Origin: Helicobacteraceae bacterium
Lineage (GTDB): Bacteria; Campylobacterota; Campylobacteria; Campylobacterales; SZUA-545
Assembly: GCA_031273735.1 (NCBI GenBank)
Contig: JAISRI010000114.1
Coordinates: 1 to 14,530 of the forward strand
Direction of reading: 5' to 3'
DNA length: 14,530 bases
Part shown: positions 6,577 through 13,567 of the stretch, one piece after another
Layout of the letters: each line of letters starts with the position of its first letter
Numbering within the stretch: the stretch's first letter is position 1
Program-made: the position numbers and the translations under genes
Notes under the pieces: generated by a model
The model's input: the letters and a program-made list of their open reading frames with translations, nothing else
What the model was told of the DNA's origin: nothing
The model's database searches: none

Positions 6577-7878
6577 ATGTCCAACGTTTCGGTTGTAATT
6601 CTAGCGGCTGGCGCGGGAACGCGTATGAAATCCCAAACGCCGAAAGTCCTTCACAAATTAAGCGGACGCGCCGTTTTGGACTACTCGATCCTTGCCGCTT
6701 TAAGCGTAAGCGACGACGTTCAGGTCGTTTTATATCACGGCTACGATCGGATCAAAGCGCATATCGAGCGCGAGTTTGGCGACCAAGTCGTCTGCGTCCG
6801 TCAAGATTATGAAAACTTTCCGGGAACGGCGGGCGCGATCAAAGCCGCGTCGCCAAAATACGATCGGATCGTCGCGTTAAACGGCGATATGCCCTTGATT
6901 ACAAGCGATTTTGTCAAAGCGCTAGCGGCGCGGCGAGAGGATATAGCCATTAGCGTCTTTTCGCGTCTAGATCCGAGCGGTTACGGGCGAGCGATTATCA
7001 AAAACGACCGCGTTATAAAAATCGTAGAGGAAAAAGACGCGAACGAAGAGCAAAAAAAGATTACAAGCATCAATGCGGGCGTTTATAGTTTTTCGCAGGC
7101 GTTTTTGAGCGAGTTTCTGCCTAAAATTACCAACAACAACTCGCAAAAAGAGTATTACGTTACCGATCTAGTCGCTTTGGCGGCGGCTAATCATATAACG
7201 ATTAGCGCCGTGTGGGGCGACGAATATATTTTAATGGGCATTAACTCCAAAATAGAGTTAGCAAAAGCCGAAGAATACCACCAAAGCGCGCTTAAAGAAA
7301 AACTGATGAACGCCGGCGTAATTATGCGTCTGCCCGAAACGGTTTATATCGACGCGAACGCCGAATTTGAAGGCGAGTGCGTTATAGAAAACGGCGCGGT
7401 TATTTTGGGTAAATCCAAAATAATCAGATCGACGATAAAAGCGCATAGCGTAGTAGAGGATAGCGTCGTAATAGACAGCGATATAGGACCGATGGCGCAT
7501 TTGCGCCCAAACACAGAGGTTAAAAATACGCATATCGGTAATTTTGTCGAAACAAAAAACGCTAAATTAGACGGAGTAAAAGCGGGGCATTTGAGCTATC
7601 TAGGCGACGCTATGATCGACGTAGGAACTAATATCGGCGCGGGAACGATCACCTGCAATTACGACGGCAAAGGCAAATATCAAACGACGATCGGCAAAAA
7701 CGTTTTTATAGGAAGCGATACGCAATTAGTCGCGCCCGTAACGATACCCGATAACGTGCTAATCGGCGCGGGAACGACCGTCGTAAAAAATCCAAACGAA
7801 GGCGATCTAGTTTTGTCGCGCTCCGAGCAGAAAAGCGTCGCGGATTTTTTTTATAAGTTTTTCGGAATTAAAAAATGA
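6577..7878 (+). CDS. glmU: Bifunctional GlmU: glucosamine-1-phosphate acetyltransferase / UDP-GlcNAc pyrophosphorylase
   Basis: This 433-residue cytoplasmic enzyme performs the last two steps to UDP-GlcNAc, the precursor of peptidoglycan and lipid A. The N-terminal uridylyltransferase domain (1 to about 225) has LAAGAGTRMKSQTPKVLH with Lys23, NGDMPL with the metal ligand Asp104, and GINSK with Asn223. The C-terminal left-handed beta-helix (from about 250) has hexapeptide repeats, ETKNAK with Lys327, the catalytic His338 in KAGHLSYLGD, and TCNYDGKGKYQT. The ATG at 6577 was chosen over an in-frame TTG at 6559 because the protein then starts directly before the nucleotide-binding strand, as in homologues, and AGGCGG precedes it. 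Its TGA overlaps the coaBC ATG. Confidence 0.97.
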   Translation: MSNVSVVILAAGAGTRMKSQTPKVLHKLSGRAVLDYSILAALSVSDDVQVVLYHGYDRIKAHIEREFGDQVVCVRQDYENFPGTAGAIKAASPKYDRIVALNGDMPLITSDFVKALAARREDIAISVFSRLDPSGYGRAIIKNDRVIKIVEEKDANEEQKKITSINAGVYSFSQAFLSEFLPKITNNNSQKEYYVTDLVALAAANHITISAVWGDEYILMGINSKIELAKAEEYHQSALKEKLMNAGVIMRLPETVYIDANAEFEGECVIENGAVILGKSKIIRSTIKAHSVVEDSVVIDSDIGPMAHLRPNTEVKNTHIGNFVETKNAKLDGVKAGHLSYLGDAMIDVGTNIGAGTITCNYDGKGKYQTTIGKNVFIGSDTQLVAPVTIPDNVLIGAGTTVVKNPNEGDLVLSRSEQKSVADFFYKFFGIKK

Positions 7879-9080
7879 AAATACTTGAAAACCGCCGCAT
7901 AGTTTTGGGCGTAACGGGCAGTATTAGCGCATACAAGGCGGCGTATTTGGCGCGTTTATTAGTTAAAGCGGGCGCAAACGCGCGCGTTGTTATGACAAAC
8001 GCGGCAGAGCGTTTTATCGGCGCTATCACTTTTGAAGCGATCACGGGCAACGAGGTCTTAACGGATAAAAACGAAAGTTGGGCAAACGATAATAATCATA
8101 TAGGTTTGGCAAAATGGGCGGAAACGTTAATAATCGCGCCCGCGACGGCAAACACAATTAACAAAATAGCGATCGGAGCGGCGGATAATTTATTGTTGCA
8201 AACCGTCCTTGCCTGCAAAGCGCCAAAGATCTTAGCGCCCGCCGCGAACGACGCGATGATCAATAATGAAGCGACGTTAGCGGCGTTGGAAACGTTAGAA
8301 CATGAACGGAATTGGTCTGTTGAAACGCAAGAAGGCGAACTTGTTTGCAAAGAAATAGGCGCGGGTAGATTAGCGGAGCCGGAGCGGCTTTTTTGGGCGA
8401 TCTCGCGATCGCTTTTAAGACGGGATTTTTGGAATAAAAGAGCGGTAATAATAACGGGCGGCGCGTGCCGCGAAGCAATTGACGGCGTTCGAGACGTTAC
8501 AAATCGCAGTAGCGGCAAAATGGCGATCGCGCTTGCTAGAGCCGCGTATTGTTTGGGCGCTTCGCCCGTTTTAATAGGAAGCGCTAACGATCCCGCGTTA
8601 CCGATCGCGCAAATCGAAGCAAACGGCGCGGACGAAATGTTAAAAATACTAAACGCAAATATCGCCGCGCAACAAAAATCCTCCGATAAAAAATCCGTTT
8701 TATTGATGGCGGCGGCGGTAAGCGACTATCGCGCTAAAAATCCAAGCAAAAAAAAGCTAAAAAAAAGCGATATTGGCGATCATTGGATATTAGAACTAAA
8801 ACAAACGCCAGATATACTTAGCGCGATCGATAAGAGCGATCTTTTTTGCGTAGGATTCAAAGCGGAAACCGACGCGAACAACGCCGAAAAATACGCTTTA
8901 GATATGAAAGAGGAAAAACGCTTAAACGCCGTTTGTTTGAATATATTAGGTTTAGACGGCGTAGAGTTTGGAAGCGATCAAACAAAGATAGTTTTTTTAG
9001 GCGACGATCGCCAAGAGTTTGAGGGCGAAAAGTTAAGCGTCGCGTTTGATATTTTAAGCGCGATCGAGAAGACAATATGA
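7875..9080 (+). CDS. coaBC: Bifunctional CoaBC: phosphopantothenoylcysteine decarboxylase / phosphopantothenate-cysteine ligase
   Basis: This 401-residue flavoenzyme converts 4'-phosphopantothenate plus cysteine to 4'-phosphopantetheine for coenzyme A. The CoaC half (1 to about 185) has GVTGSISAYKA for FMN, catalytic His75 in NNHIGLAKWA, APATANTINKIA, Asn125 and Cys158 in CKEIGAGRLAEPE. Asn125 and Cys158 fall at the same numbers as in E. coli Dfp. The CoaB half has ITGGACREAIDGVRDVTN with Asn210, SSGKM, AAAVSDYR and a lysine cluster (KKLKK, about 293-297) matching the catalytic lysine. The substrate clamp normally written PXMN reads Pro-Ala-Ala-Asn here (122-125), a loss of the methionine. 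It overlaps glmU upstream and uppS downstream by ATGA, so the three genes are one translational unit. Confidence 0.96.
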   Translation: MKILENRRIVLGVTGSISAYKAAYLARLLVKAGANARVVMTNAAERFIGAITFEAITGNEVLTDKNESWANDNNHIGLAKWAETLIIAPATANTINKIAIGAADNLLLQTVLACKAPKILAPAANDAMINNEATLAALETLEHERNWSVETQEGELVCKEIGAGRLAEPERLFWAISRSLLRRDFWNKRAVIITGGACREAIDGVRDVTNRSSGKMAIALARAAYCLGASPVLIGSANDPALPIAQIEANGADEMLKILNANIAAQQKSSDKKSVLLMAAAVSDYRAKNPSKKKLKKSDIGDHWILELKQTPDILSAIDKSDLFCVGFKAETDANNAEKYALDMKEEKRLNAVCLNILGLDGVEFGSDQTKIVFLGDDRQEFEGEKLSVAFDILSAIEKTI

Positions 9081-9751
9081 GTTTTCCGCGCCATATCGCG
9101 ATCATTATGGACGGCAACGGCAGATACGCAAAAAAACTAGATTTAGCCGATCGCACAAAAGGGCATGAAGAGGGCGCGAATACCGTTAGGACGATCACGA
9201 CGCATTGCGTAAAAATAGGCATAGAGGTTTTAACTCTATACGCCTTTAGCACCGAGAATTGGGATCGTCCTAAAAGCGAAGTTAATTTTTTAATGAAAAT
9301 GCTTGATCGCTACTTAAAAAACGAGCTGAAAACTTTGACGGACAACAACATAAGATTTTTTGCGATTGGCGATCTGGCAAAGTTGCCAAAACATTTGCAA
9401 GATCGCATATCTAAGACAATCGAAGCTACCGCCGATAATAGCGCAATGACGCAGGTTTTAGCGCTTAATTACGGCGCTAAAGACGAGATTATCAGGGCGG
9501 CTAATAAAATACGATCAAACGAAATCACAAAAGAGGCGCTAAACGACGCGCTAGATACGGCAAGTTTTCCCGACGTAGATATGCTTATTAGAACGGGCGG
9601 GGAGCAGAGGCTTTCAAACTTTCTTTTGTGGCAATGCGCCTATACGGAGCTTTTTTTTACCCCTACGCTATGGCCTGAGTTCAACGCGATCGAATTAGAT
9701 CGAACGATAGAGGATTTTCAAAAACGCGAGCGACGCTTTGGCGGAGTATAA
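9077..9751 (+). CDS. uppS: Undecaprenyl diphosphate synthase (cis-prenyltransferase)
   Basis: This 224-residue enzyme adds isopentenyl diphosphate units to farnesyl diphosphate, giving the C55 carrier lipid used in cell-wall assembly. Visible motifs are RHIAIIMDGNGRYAKK with catalytic Asp12, GHEEGANTVR, TLYAFSTENWDRPKSEV, IRTGGEQRLSNFLLWQ (171-186), YTELFFTPTLWPEF and the terminal R-RRFGG. Length is typical of Campylobacterota UppS. Residue 17 is Tyr, where the family almost always has Trp (GRWAK). It is the third member of the glmU-coaBC-uppS run, and both glmU and uppS serve peptidoglycan. Confidence 0.97.
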   Translation: MSFPRHIAIIMDGNGRYAKKLDLADRTKGHEEGANTVRTITTHCVKIGIEVLTLYAFSTENWDRPKSEVNFLMKMLDRYLKNELKTLTDNNIRFFAIGDLAKLPKHLQDRISKTIEATADNSAMTQVLALNYGAKDEIIRAANKIRSNEITKEALNDALDTASFPDVDMLIRTGGEQRLSNFLLWQCAYTELFFTPTLWPEFNAIELDRTIEDFQKRERRFGGV

Positions 9752-9777
9752 AACGCCAAAATGATGAAATAAGAAAT

Positions 9778-10230
9778 ATGATTGCGGTAATAGAAAATAG
9801 GGATTTCATAGAGGGCATATTCGCCGCAAAAGAGGAGGCGAGCGAATATCTAGCGCGACATATAGCAAAAGAAAATTGCGCGCTAAAAGAGACGGCGTTT
9901 GAAAAGTTTCCGTTTTATACCTTGGAAATAGGACGCGGCAAATTTAAATACGTAAACTCCGCATACGAAGTAATAAAGTTTGCGTTCGATGCGGATACAA
10001 AAGGGCTTGATCCGGATTTTTGCTTGTTTAATATCTACCGCGTAAGCGAGCCTTTTCTTAGTCGTAGAATGAACGGCGACGCAATGGGACTTTTGAATCA
10101 TCGTCATATAGAAAAAGCGTATTTAGACGACTTTTTTAAGCGCGAGAAAAAACTAAGACGGCTACTGCAAAGCGGCTTTTATATTAAATCCGGTTTCGCG
10201 CGAAAATGTTTCTTGCGTTTTTATCGATAG
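9778..10230 (+). CDS. Unrecognised 150-residue protein
   Basis: I do not recognise this protein. It follows uppS after 26 bases and is in the style of its neighbours (GCG-rich codons, several CGC and GCG pairs), so it is probably a real gene. Base AAGAAAT before the ATG is a poor ribosome site. The sequence is soluble, with no signal peptide or membrane helix. It is aromatic-rich in the middle (FEKFPFYTLEIGRGKFKYV, about 40-58), has SRRMNGDAMGLLNHRHIEKAYL near 95-116, and ends in a strongly basic tail (KREKKLRRLLQ to the final FLRFYR). The basic tail might touch RNA or phospholipid, but that is speculation. Five cysteines/histidines are scattered without a metal-site pattern. Confidence 0.7.
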   Translation: MIAVIENRDFIEGIFAAKEEASEYLARHIAKENCALKETAFEKFPFYTLEIGRGKFKYVNSAYEVIKFAFDADTKGLDPDFCLFNIYRVSEPFLSRRMNGDAMGLLNHRHIEKAYLDDFFKREKKLRRLLQSGFYIKSGFARKCFLRFYR

Positions 10231-10249
10231 CGCCATAAACCAAATGCGC

Positions 10250-10255
10250 TACAAT
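10250..10255 (+). promoter_or_regulatory. Candidate -10 box for the TPR gene
   Basis: TACAAT lies 32 bases before the TTG start, in the 57-base gap between the unrecognised gene and the TPR gene. A TG lies 3 bases upstream of it, and there is no recognisable -35. Support is weak. Confidence 0.3.
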
Positions 10256-10287
10256 ATCGAAACTTTTAACGATTAAAGGAGCTAGGT

Positions 10288-10683
10288 TTGTCTAATCTAA
10301 CCGTAAAACATAAGACGATCGAACCCGATCAAAACGACGCGGGCGCTTACTATTACCGCGCAATTATACGCTATGAATTGGACGATATTAGCGGGGCGAT
10401 CGCAAATTACGATCAAGCGATCGCTCTCGATCCAAACTACGCGGACGCTTACTACAACCGCGCAAACGCTTATTATTTCTTAAAAGAGTATAACAAAGCG
10501 CTTGCGGACTACTCTCAAGTAATTAGGCTCGAACCGAACGCCGCCGACGCTTATAATAACCGCGCAAACGTTTATTGGGATTTAGGCGATCTTAAAAGCG
10601 CGCTAGAGGACGCTAAAAAAGCGAACGAGCTTGGCGCAAGCGAAACGTTAGCAAAGCTAACGGCGCAAATAAACGGCAAATAA
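10288..10683 (+). CDS. Tetratricopeptide-repeat protein, three repeats, TTG start
   Basis: This 131-residue protein consists almost wholly of TPR units. Three 34-residue repeats begin near residues 18, 52 and 86, with the typical A-Y-NRA-Y-L---A---Y--AI-L-P pattern. A short capping helix follows, then TLAKLTAQINGK. The start is TTG: AAAGGAG lies 6 bases upstream, and no ATG occurs early in the frame. There is no signal peptide, so it is probably a cytoplasmic protein-protein adaptor; the partner is unknown. It lies between an unrecognised gene and the prepilin peptidase, so a role near type IV pili or secretion is possible but not shown. TPR proteins of this compact form are widespread, so no name is given. 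Confidence 0.85.
   Translation: MSNLTVKHKTIEPDQNDAGAYYYRAIIRYELDDISGAIANYDQAIALDPNYADAYYNRANAYYFLKEYNKALADYSQVIRLEPNAADAYNNRANVYWDLGDLKSALEDAKKANELGASETLAKLTAQINGK
10339..10580 (+). repeat. 102-base tandem repeat units encoding the TPRs
   Basis: Near-identical DNA blocks (GCGGACGCTTACTA-type start followed by ACCGCGCAAACG) begin at 10339, 10441 and 10543, exactly 102 bases (34 codons) apart. The second and third copies differ at only a few bases over about 35. The DNA-level similarity suggests fairly recent duplication of repeat units, or gene conversion among them. Confidence 0.65.
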
Positions 10684-10718
10684 GAAACGTCGGTTATATT
10701 TTTATAAAAAGGGCTAAG

Positions 10719-11453
10719 ATGGAGATATATGTTTATTTTGCGGTCTCGGTTATAGGTTTATGTTTTGGCAGTTTTGCCAACGTCGTTATTATACGTTTAG
10801 GTAAAAATGAAAGCGTCGTTTTTCCAGCTTCGCACTGCCCGAAATGTAAAAACCCTTTGCGATGGTTTCATAATATCCCCGTTTTTTCGTTTATATTTTT
10901 GCGCGGGAAGTGCGCTTTTTGCGGCGAAAAAATTAGCGTAATCTATCCGATCGTAGAGATTATTACCTCGCTTCTATTCTGCGCGGCTTTTTATAAATTA
11001 GGCGTTAGCTATTGGACGGTTTTCGCGGCGCTAACGCTGTTTGCTCTTTTGTGCCTTTCGGTTATCGATTTTCAAACGATGATGGCGCCAGATTCGCTTA
11101 ATTTCTTAGCGTTCTTTTTCGCGCTTCTTACAAGCGGCGATATTTTAACTAATCTGCAAGCGGCGCTTCTGATCGCTGGAGCTTTGACGCTTTTAAGAAT
11201 GGGCTTATCCTCGGCGCTAAAAAAAGAGGCAATGGGCGAAGCCGATATTATTTTAGGCGCGACAATGGGCGCGTTTTTGGGGCTTTTTGGCGCTTTTTTA
11301 GCGCTCTTTTTAGCGGCTCTTTTGGCGATTATTCCCGCGCTGATCAACAAAAAAGGCGGTCAATCGCAAACGCCTTTTATACCCTTTTTAGCGCTAGGAA
11401 CTTTAATCGTTTTTCTATTTGACAAACGGCTATTTTCCTTATTTCAATTTTAG
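10719..11453 (+). CDS. Type IV prepilin peptidase (A24 family)
   Basis: This 244-residue polytopic inner-membrane aspartic protease cleaves, and in many homologues N-methylates, prepilin-like leaders. The N-terminal domain has FGSFANVVIIRL near 16-27 and a four-cysteine zinc-type site: Cys40 and Cys43 (CPKC) with Cys65 and Cys68 (CAFC). Catalytic aspartates are visible as Asp117 in VIDFQTMMAPD and Asp176 in GEAD. About seven hydrophobic segments follow. The N-terminal methyltransferase domain is present, so it is the full-length type. No pilin or secretion gene is in the window, so its substrates lie elsewhere. AGGG lies 5 bases before the ATG; its stop is 2 bases before truA, so the two are probably cotranscribed. 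A prepilin peptidase also lies between uppS and truA in C. jejuni as I recall. Confidence 0.94.
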   Translation: MEIYVYFAVSVIGLCFGSFANVVIIRLGKNESVVFPASHCPKCKNPLRWFHNIPVFSFIFLRGKCAFCGEKISVIYPIVEIITSLLFCAAFYKLGVSYWTVFAALTLFALLCLSVIDFQTMMAPDSLNFLAFFFALLTSGDILTNLQAALLIAGALTLLRMGLSSALKKEAMGEADIILGATMGAFLGLFGAFLALFLAALLAIIPALINKKGGQSQTPFIPFLALGTLIVFLFDKRLFSLFQF

Positions 11454-11455
11454 CG

Positions 11456-12193
11456 ATGAAAGCAAAGGTTACAATCGCATACGACGGATCGCTTTTTTTC
11501 GGATCGCAGATCTTGCGCGAAGAGGGCGATGCGACTTTGCCGACGGTATTATCGGTATTTGAAGAGGCGTTAAAAAGTATAGGCGTATTTTCTAACGTTT
11601 CGCACGCGGGACGCACCGATCGATTCGTGCATTCTACGGGGCAGGTTATAGGGTTTGAAATCCCGGATTTTTGGCGAGACGCGGAGCGCTTAAAAAACGA
11701 GTTAGACAAAAAGCTATATCCAAAAATACACATTAAAAAAGTAGAGATCGTAGGCGACGATTTTCACCCGCGTTTTAGCGCAAAAAGCCGCGTTTATCGC
11801 TATCTAATCTCTACCGAACGCCCCCCGATATTTTCGGCGCGTTTTATAACCTACGCGCCCAGATTCGATCTATTAAGAGCAAAGGAGGCGATCGCAAAGT
11901 TTGTAGGAACGCATAACTTCTATAGCTTTTCCAAACGCGGAAGCGGCGAAAAAACGACGATCAGAACCATCTATTCGGCAAAAATATATAAACATAAAAA
12001 TCTATTTATAGCTCGCTTTGAAGGCGACGCGTTTTTGCGATCGCAAGTACGTTTAATGACGGCGGCGATTTTGAAAATCGCGGCGCATAAAGCCGATATT
12101 AAAGATATAGACGATCAATTTGCGCGGCTACATACAAAGTTTCGCGAACCCGCTCCCGCAAACGGTTTATATCTCGCCAAAATCAAATACTAA
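11456..12193 (+). CDS. truA: tRNA pseudouridine(38-40) synthase
   Basis: This 245-residue enzyme isomerises uridines 38-40 in the tRNA anticodon arm. Landmarks are the N-terminal IAYDGSLFFGSQ, the catalytic Asp55 in AGRTD, FHPRFSAKSRVYRYLIST near 105-122, NFYSFSKRGS, TTIRTIYSA, FEGDAFLRSQVRLMTAAIL and the ending GLYLAKIKY. Length and domain order are normal. One deviation is near the active site: AGRTD is followed by Arg-Phe-Val-His, where most TruA proteins have (Ala/Lys)-Gly-Val-His. The gene begins 2 bases after the prepilin peptidase stop and ends the + strand run, facing proA. Confidence 0.95.
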   Translation: MKAKVTIAYDGSLFFGSQILREEGDATLPTVLSVFEEALKSIGVFSNVSHAGRTDRFVHSTGQVIGFEIPDFWRDAERLKNELDKKLYPKIHIKKVEIVGDDFHPRFSAKSRVYRYLISTERPPIFSARFITYAPRFDLLRAKEAIAKFVGTHNFYSFSKRGSGEKTTIRTIYSAKIYKHKNLFIARFEGDAFLRSQVRLMTAAILKIAAHKADIKDIDDQFARLHTKFREPAPANGLYLAKIKY

Positions 12194-12209
12194 CCGAGAT
12201 CGCGGTTTT
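12192..12209 (+). terminator. Weak Rho-independent terminator candidate after truA
   Basis: AACCG (12192-12196) and CGGTT (12203-12207) can pair around a 6-base loop, followed by TT, making a run of four T. The stem is only 5 base pairs and overlaps the truA stop codon, so it may be weak or accidental. The rest of the gap up to 12325 holds no other convincing hairpin plus T-run. Confidence 0.25.
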
Positions 12210-12325
12210 AAGAGACGCAACGCCATCGTTAATCGCGTTAGCCGTTTTCTTTTATCGCCTTTTCTTGCCGCGCCTTATAATCCTGTATCCATCTTGATCA
12301 ATCAAATCTTTACGGAAAAAGCGCT

Positions 12326-13567
12326 CTAATGTTTTCGAGTTTGCCCATTGCCGTAGATTTGATATTTGTAGGTCGTTAGCTCTTTGATTCCCATAGGACC
12401 TCTAGCGTGAAGTTTGCCGGAACTGATTCCGACCTCCGCGCCAAAGCCAAATTGCCCGCCGTCGGTAAAGCGCGTCGAGGCGTTGGCATAAACGCACGCC
12501 GCGTCGATCTCGTTTAAGAACCTTTCGACCGCGCTATGATCGTTTGCGATAATCGCTTCGCTATGCGCCGATCCATACTTTTCTATATGCGCTATCGCCT
12601 CGTCGATTCCGCCAACGATCTTAACGGCTAGGATATTTTCCAAATATTCGCGTTCCCAATCGTTCTCGTTTGCCGCTTTTATATCGATAATAGCGCGAGT
12701 TTTTTCGCAACCGCGAAGCTCCGTCGCGCGCTTATCAAACCCCGCTTTTAATTTCGGCAAAAACTCTGTAGCGATTAGATCGTCGATTAACAGCGTTTCG
12801 ATCGCGTTGCAAGCGCTAGGTTTTTGAACCTTTGCGTTAATTGCGATCGCTTCGGCTTTTTCGTAATCGGCGCTTTTGTGAATATAGAGATGGCAAACGC
12901 CTTTATCGTGTTTGATCACGGCAACGCTCGCGTTTTGCGTAACCATTTTGATCAGCTCTTCGCCGCCGCGCGGCATAATCAGATCGATATAGCGATCTTG
13001 CTTAACGAGCCATTTTACCGCCTCGCGCGAACCGTCGGGCAGAAGCGCCGCCGCCGCTTTGGGCAGGTTCAGTTTCGTCAAAACCGATTGCAAAATCTCG
13101 GCGATCGCCGCGTTGCTATGCGCCGCCTCTTTGCCGCCCTTTAAGATCGCTACGTTGCCGCTTTTTAGGCAAAGCGCCGCCACGTCCGCCGTAACGTTTG
13201 GACGCGATTCATATATAACGCCGATCACGCCGATCGGAACGGAAACTTTCTCTATTTTCAAACCCGCCTCGTTTATCCAGCCGTCGATAACCAAACCCAA
13301 CGGATCGCGGCAAGCGGCGATCTCGCGCAGGCTTTTTGCCATCTCTAAAACGCCCTTTTCGTCCAACTTTAGCCGTTCGCGTAGCGCGGGGACTAAATTG
13401 ATCGCGGCGCTCGTATCTTTTTCGTTCGCCGATAAGATCGCTTCGCCGTTTTGTTCGATCGCCCTCGCCATTTCGTTCAGCGCGTCCGCCCTTGTTTTGC
13501 CGCTTAATTTTGCGACGGTTCGCGCCGCAGATTTCGCCTCTTGTAAAAACGCCGTTAAACCCTCCAT
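12326..13567 (-). CDS. proA: Gamma-glutamyl phosphate reductase (glutamate-5-semialdehyde dehydrogenase)
   Basis: This 413-residue enzyme reduces gamma-glutamyl phosphate to glutamate-5-semialdehyde with NADPH, the second step of proline synthesis. Family landmarks are PIGVIGVIYESRPNVTADVAALCLKSGN (111-138), LKGGKEA, IDLIMPRGGEELI, the catalytic Cys253 in VQKPSACNAIETLL, and a C-terminal part with NASTRFTDGGQFGFGAEVGISSGKLHARGPMG. Length is standard and no key residue is missing. The ATG directly follows the gpsA TAG with no gap, and AAGGAG lies 6 bases upstream inside gpsA, so it is cotranscribed with gpsA. The proB kinase is not in the window. Confidence 0.97.
   Translation of the reverse strand: MEGLTAFLQEAKSAARTVAKLSGKTRADALNEMARAIEQNGEAILSANEKDTSAAINLVPALRERLKLDEKGVLEMAKSLREIAACRDPLGLVIDGWINEAGLKIEKVSVPIGVIGVIYESRPNVTADVAALCLKSGNVAILKGGKEAAHSNAAIAEILQSVLTKLNLPKAAAALLPDGSREAVKWLVKQDRYIDLIMPRGGEELIKMVTQNASVAVIKHDKGVCHLYIHKSADYEKAEAIAINAKVQKPSACNAIETLLIDDLIATEFLPKLKAGFDKRATELRGCEKTRAIIDIKAANENDWEREYLENILAVKIVGGIDEAIAHIEKYGSAHSEAIIANDHSAVERFLNEIDAACVYANASTRFTDGGQFGFGAEVGISSGKLHARGPMGIKELTTYKYQIYGNGQTRKH

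Noticed and set aside
8096..8518. 140-codon minus-strand frame opposite coaBC
   Set aside because: coaBC has all its catalytic motifs on the other strand; this antisense frame is explained by codon bias.
10396..10424. Two GCGATCGC words 21 bases apart in the TPR gene as a possible origin or protein-binding array
   Set aside because: Both are explained by the genome-wide octamer excess and by Ala-Ile-Ala codons within one repeat unit; no DnaA boxes or A+T-rich unwinding region nearby.
12120..12329. 69-codon plus-strand frame spanning the end of truA and the convergent gap
   Set aside because: It begins inside truA in another frame, has no ribosome site and no recognisable sequence; truA is secure.
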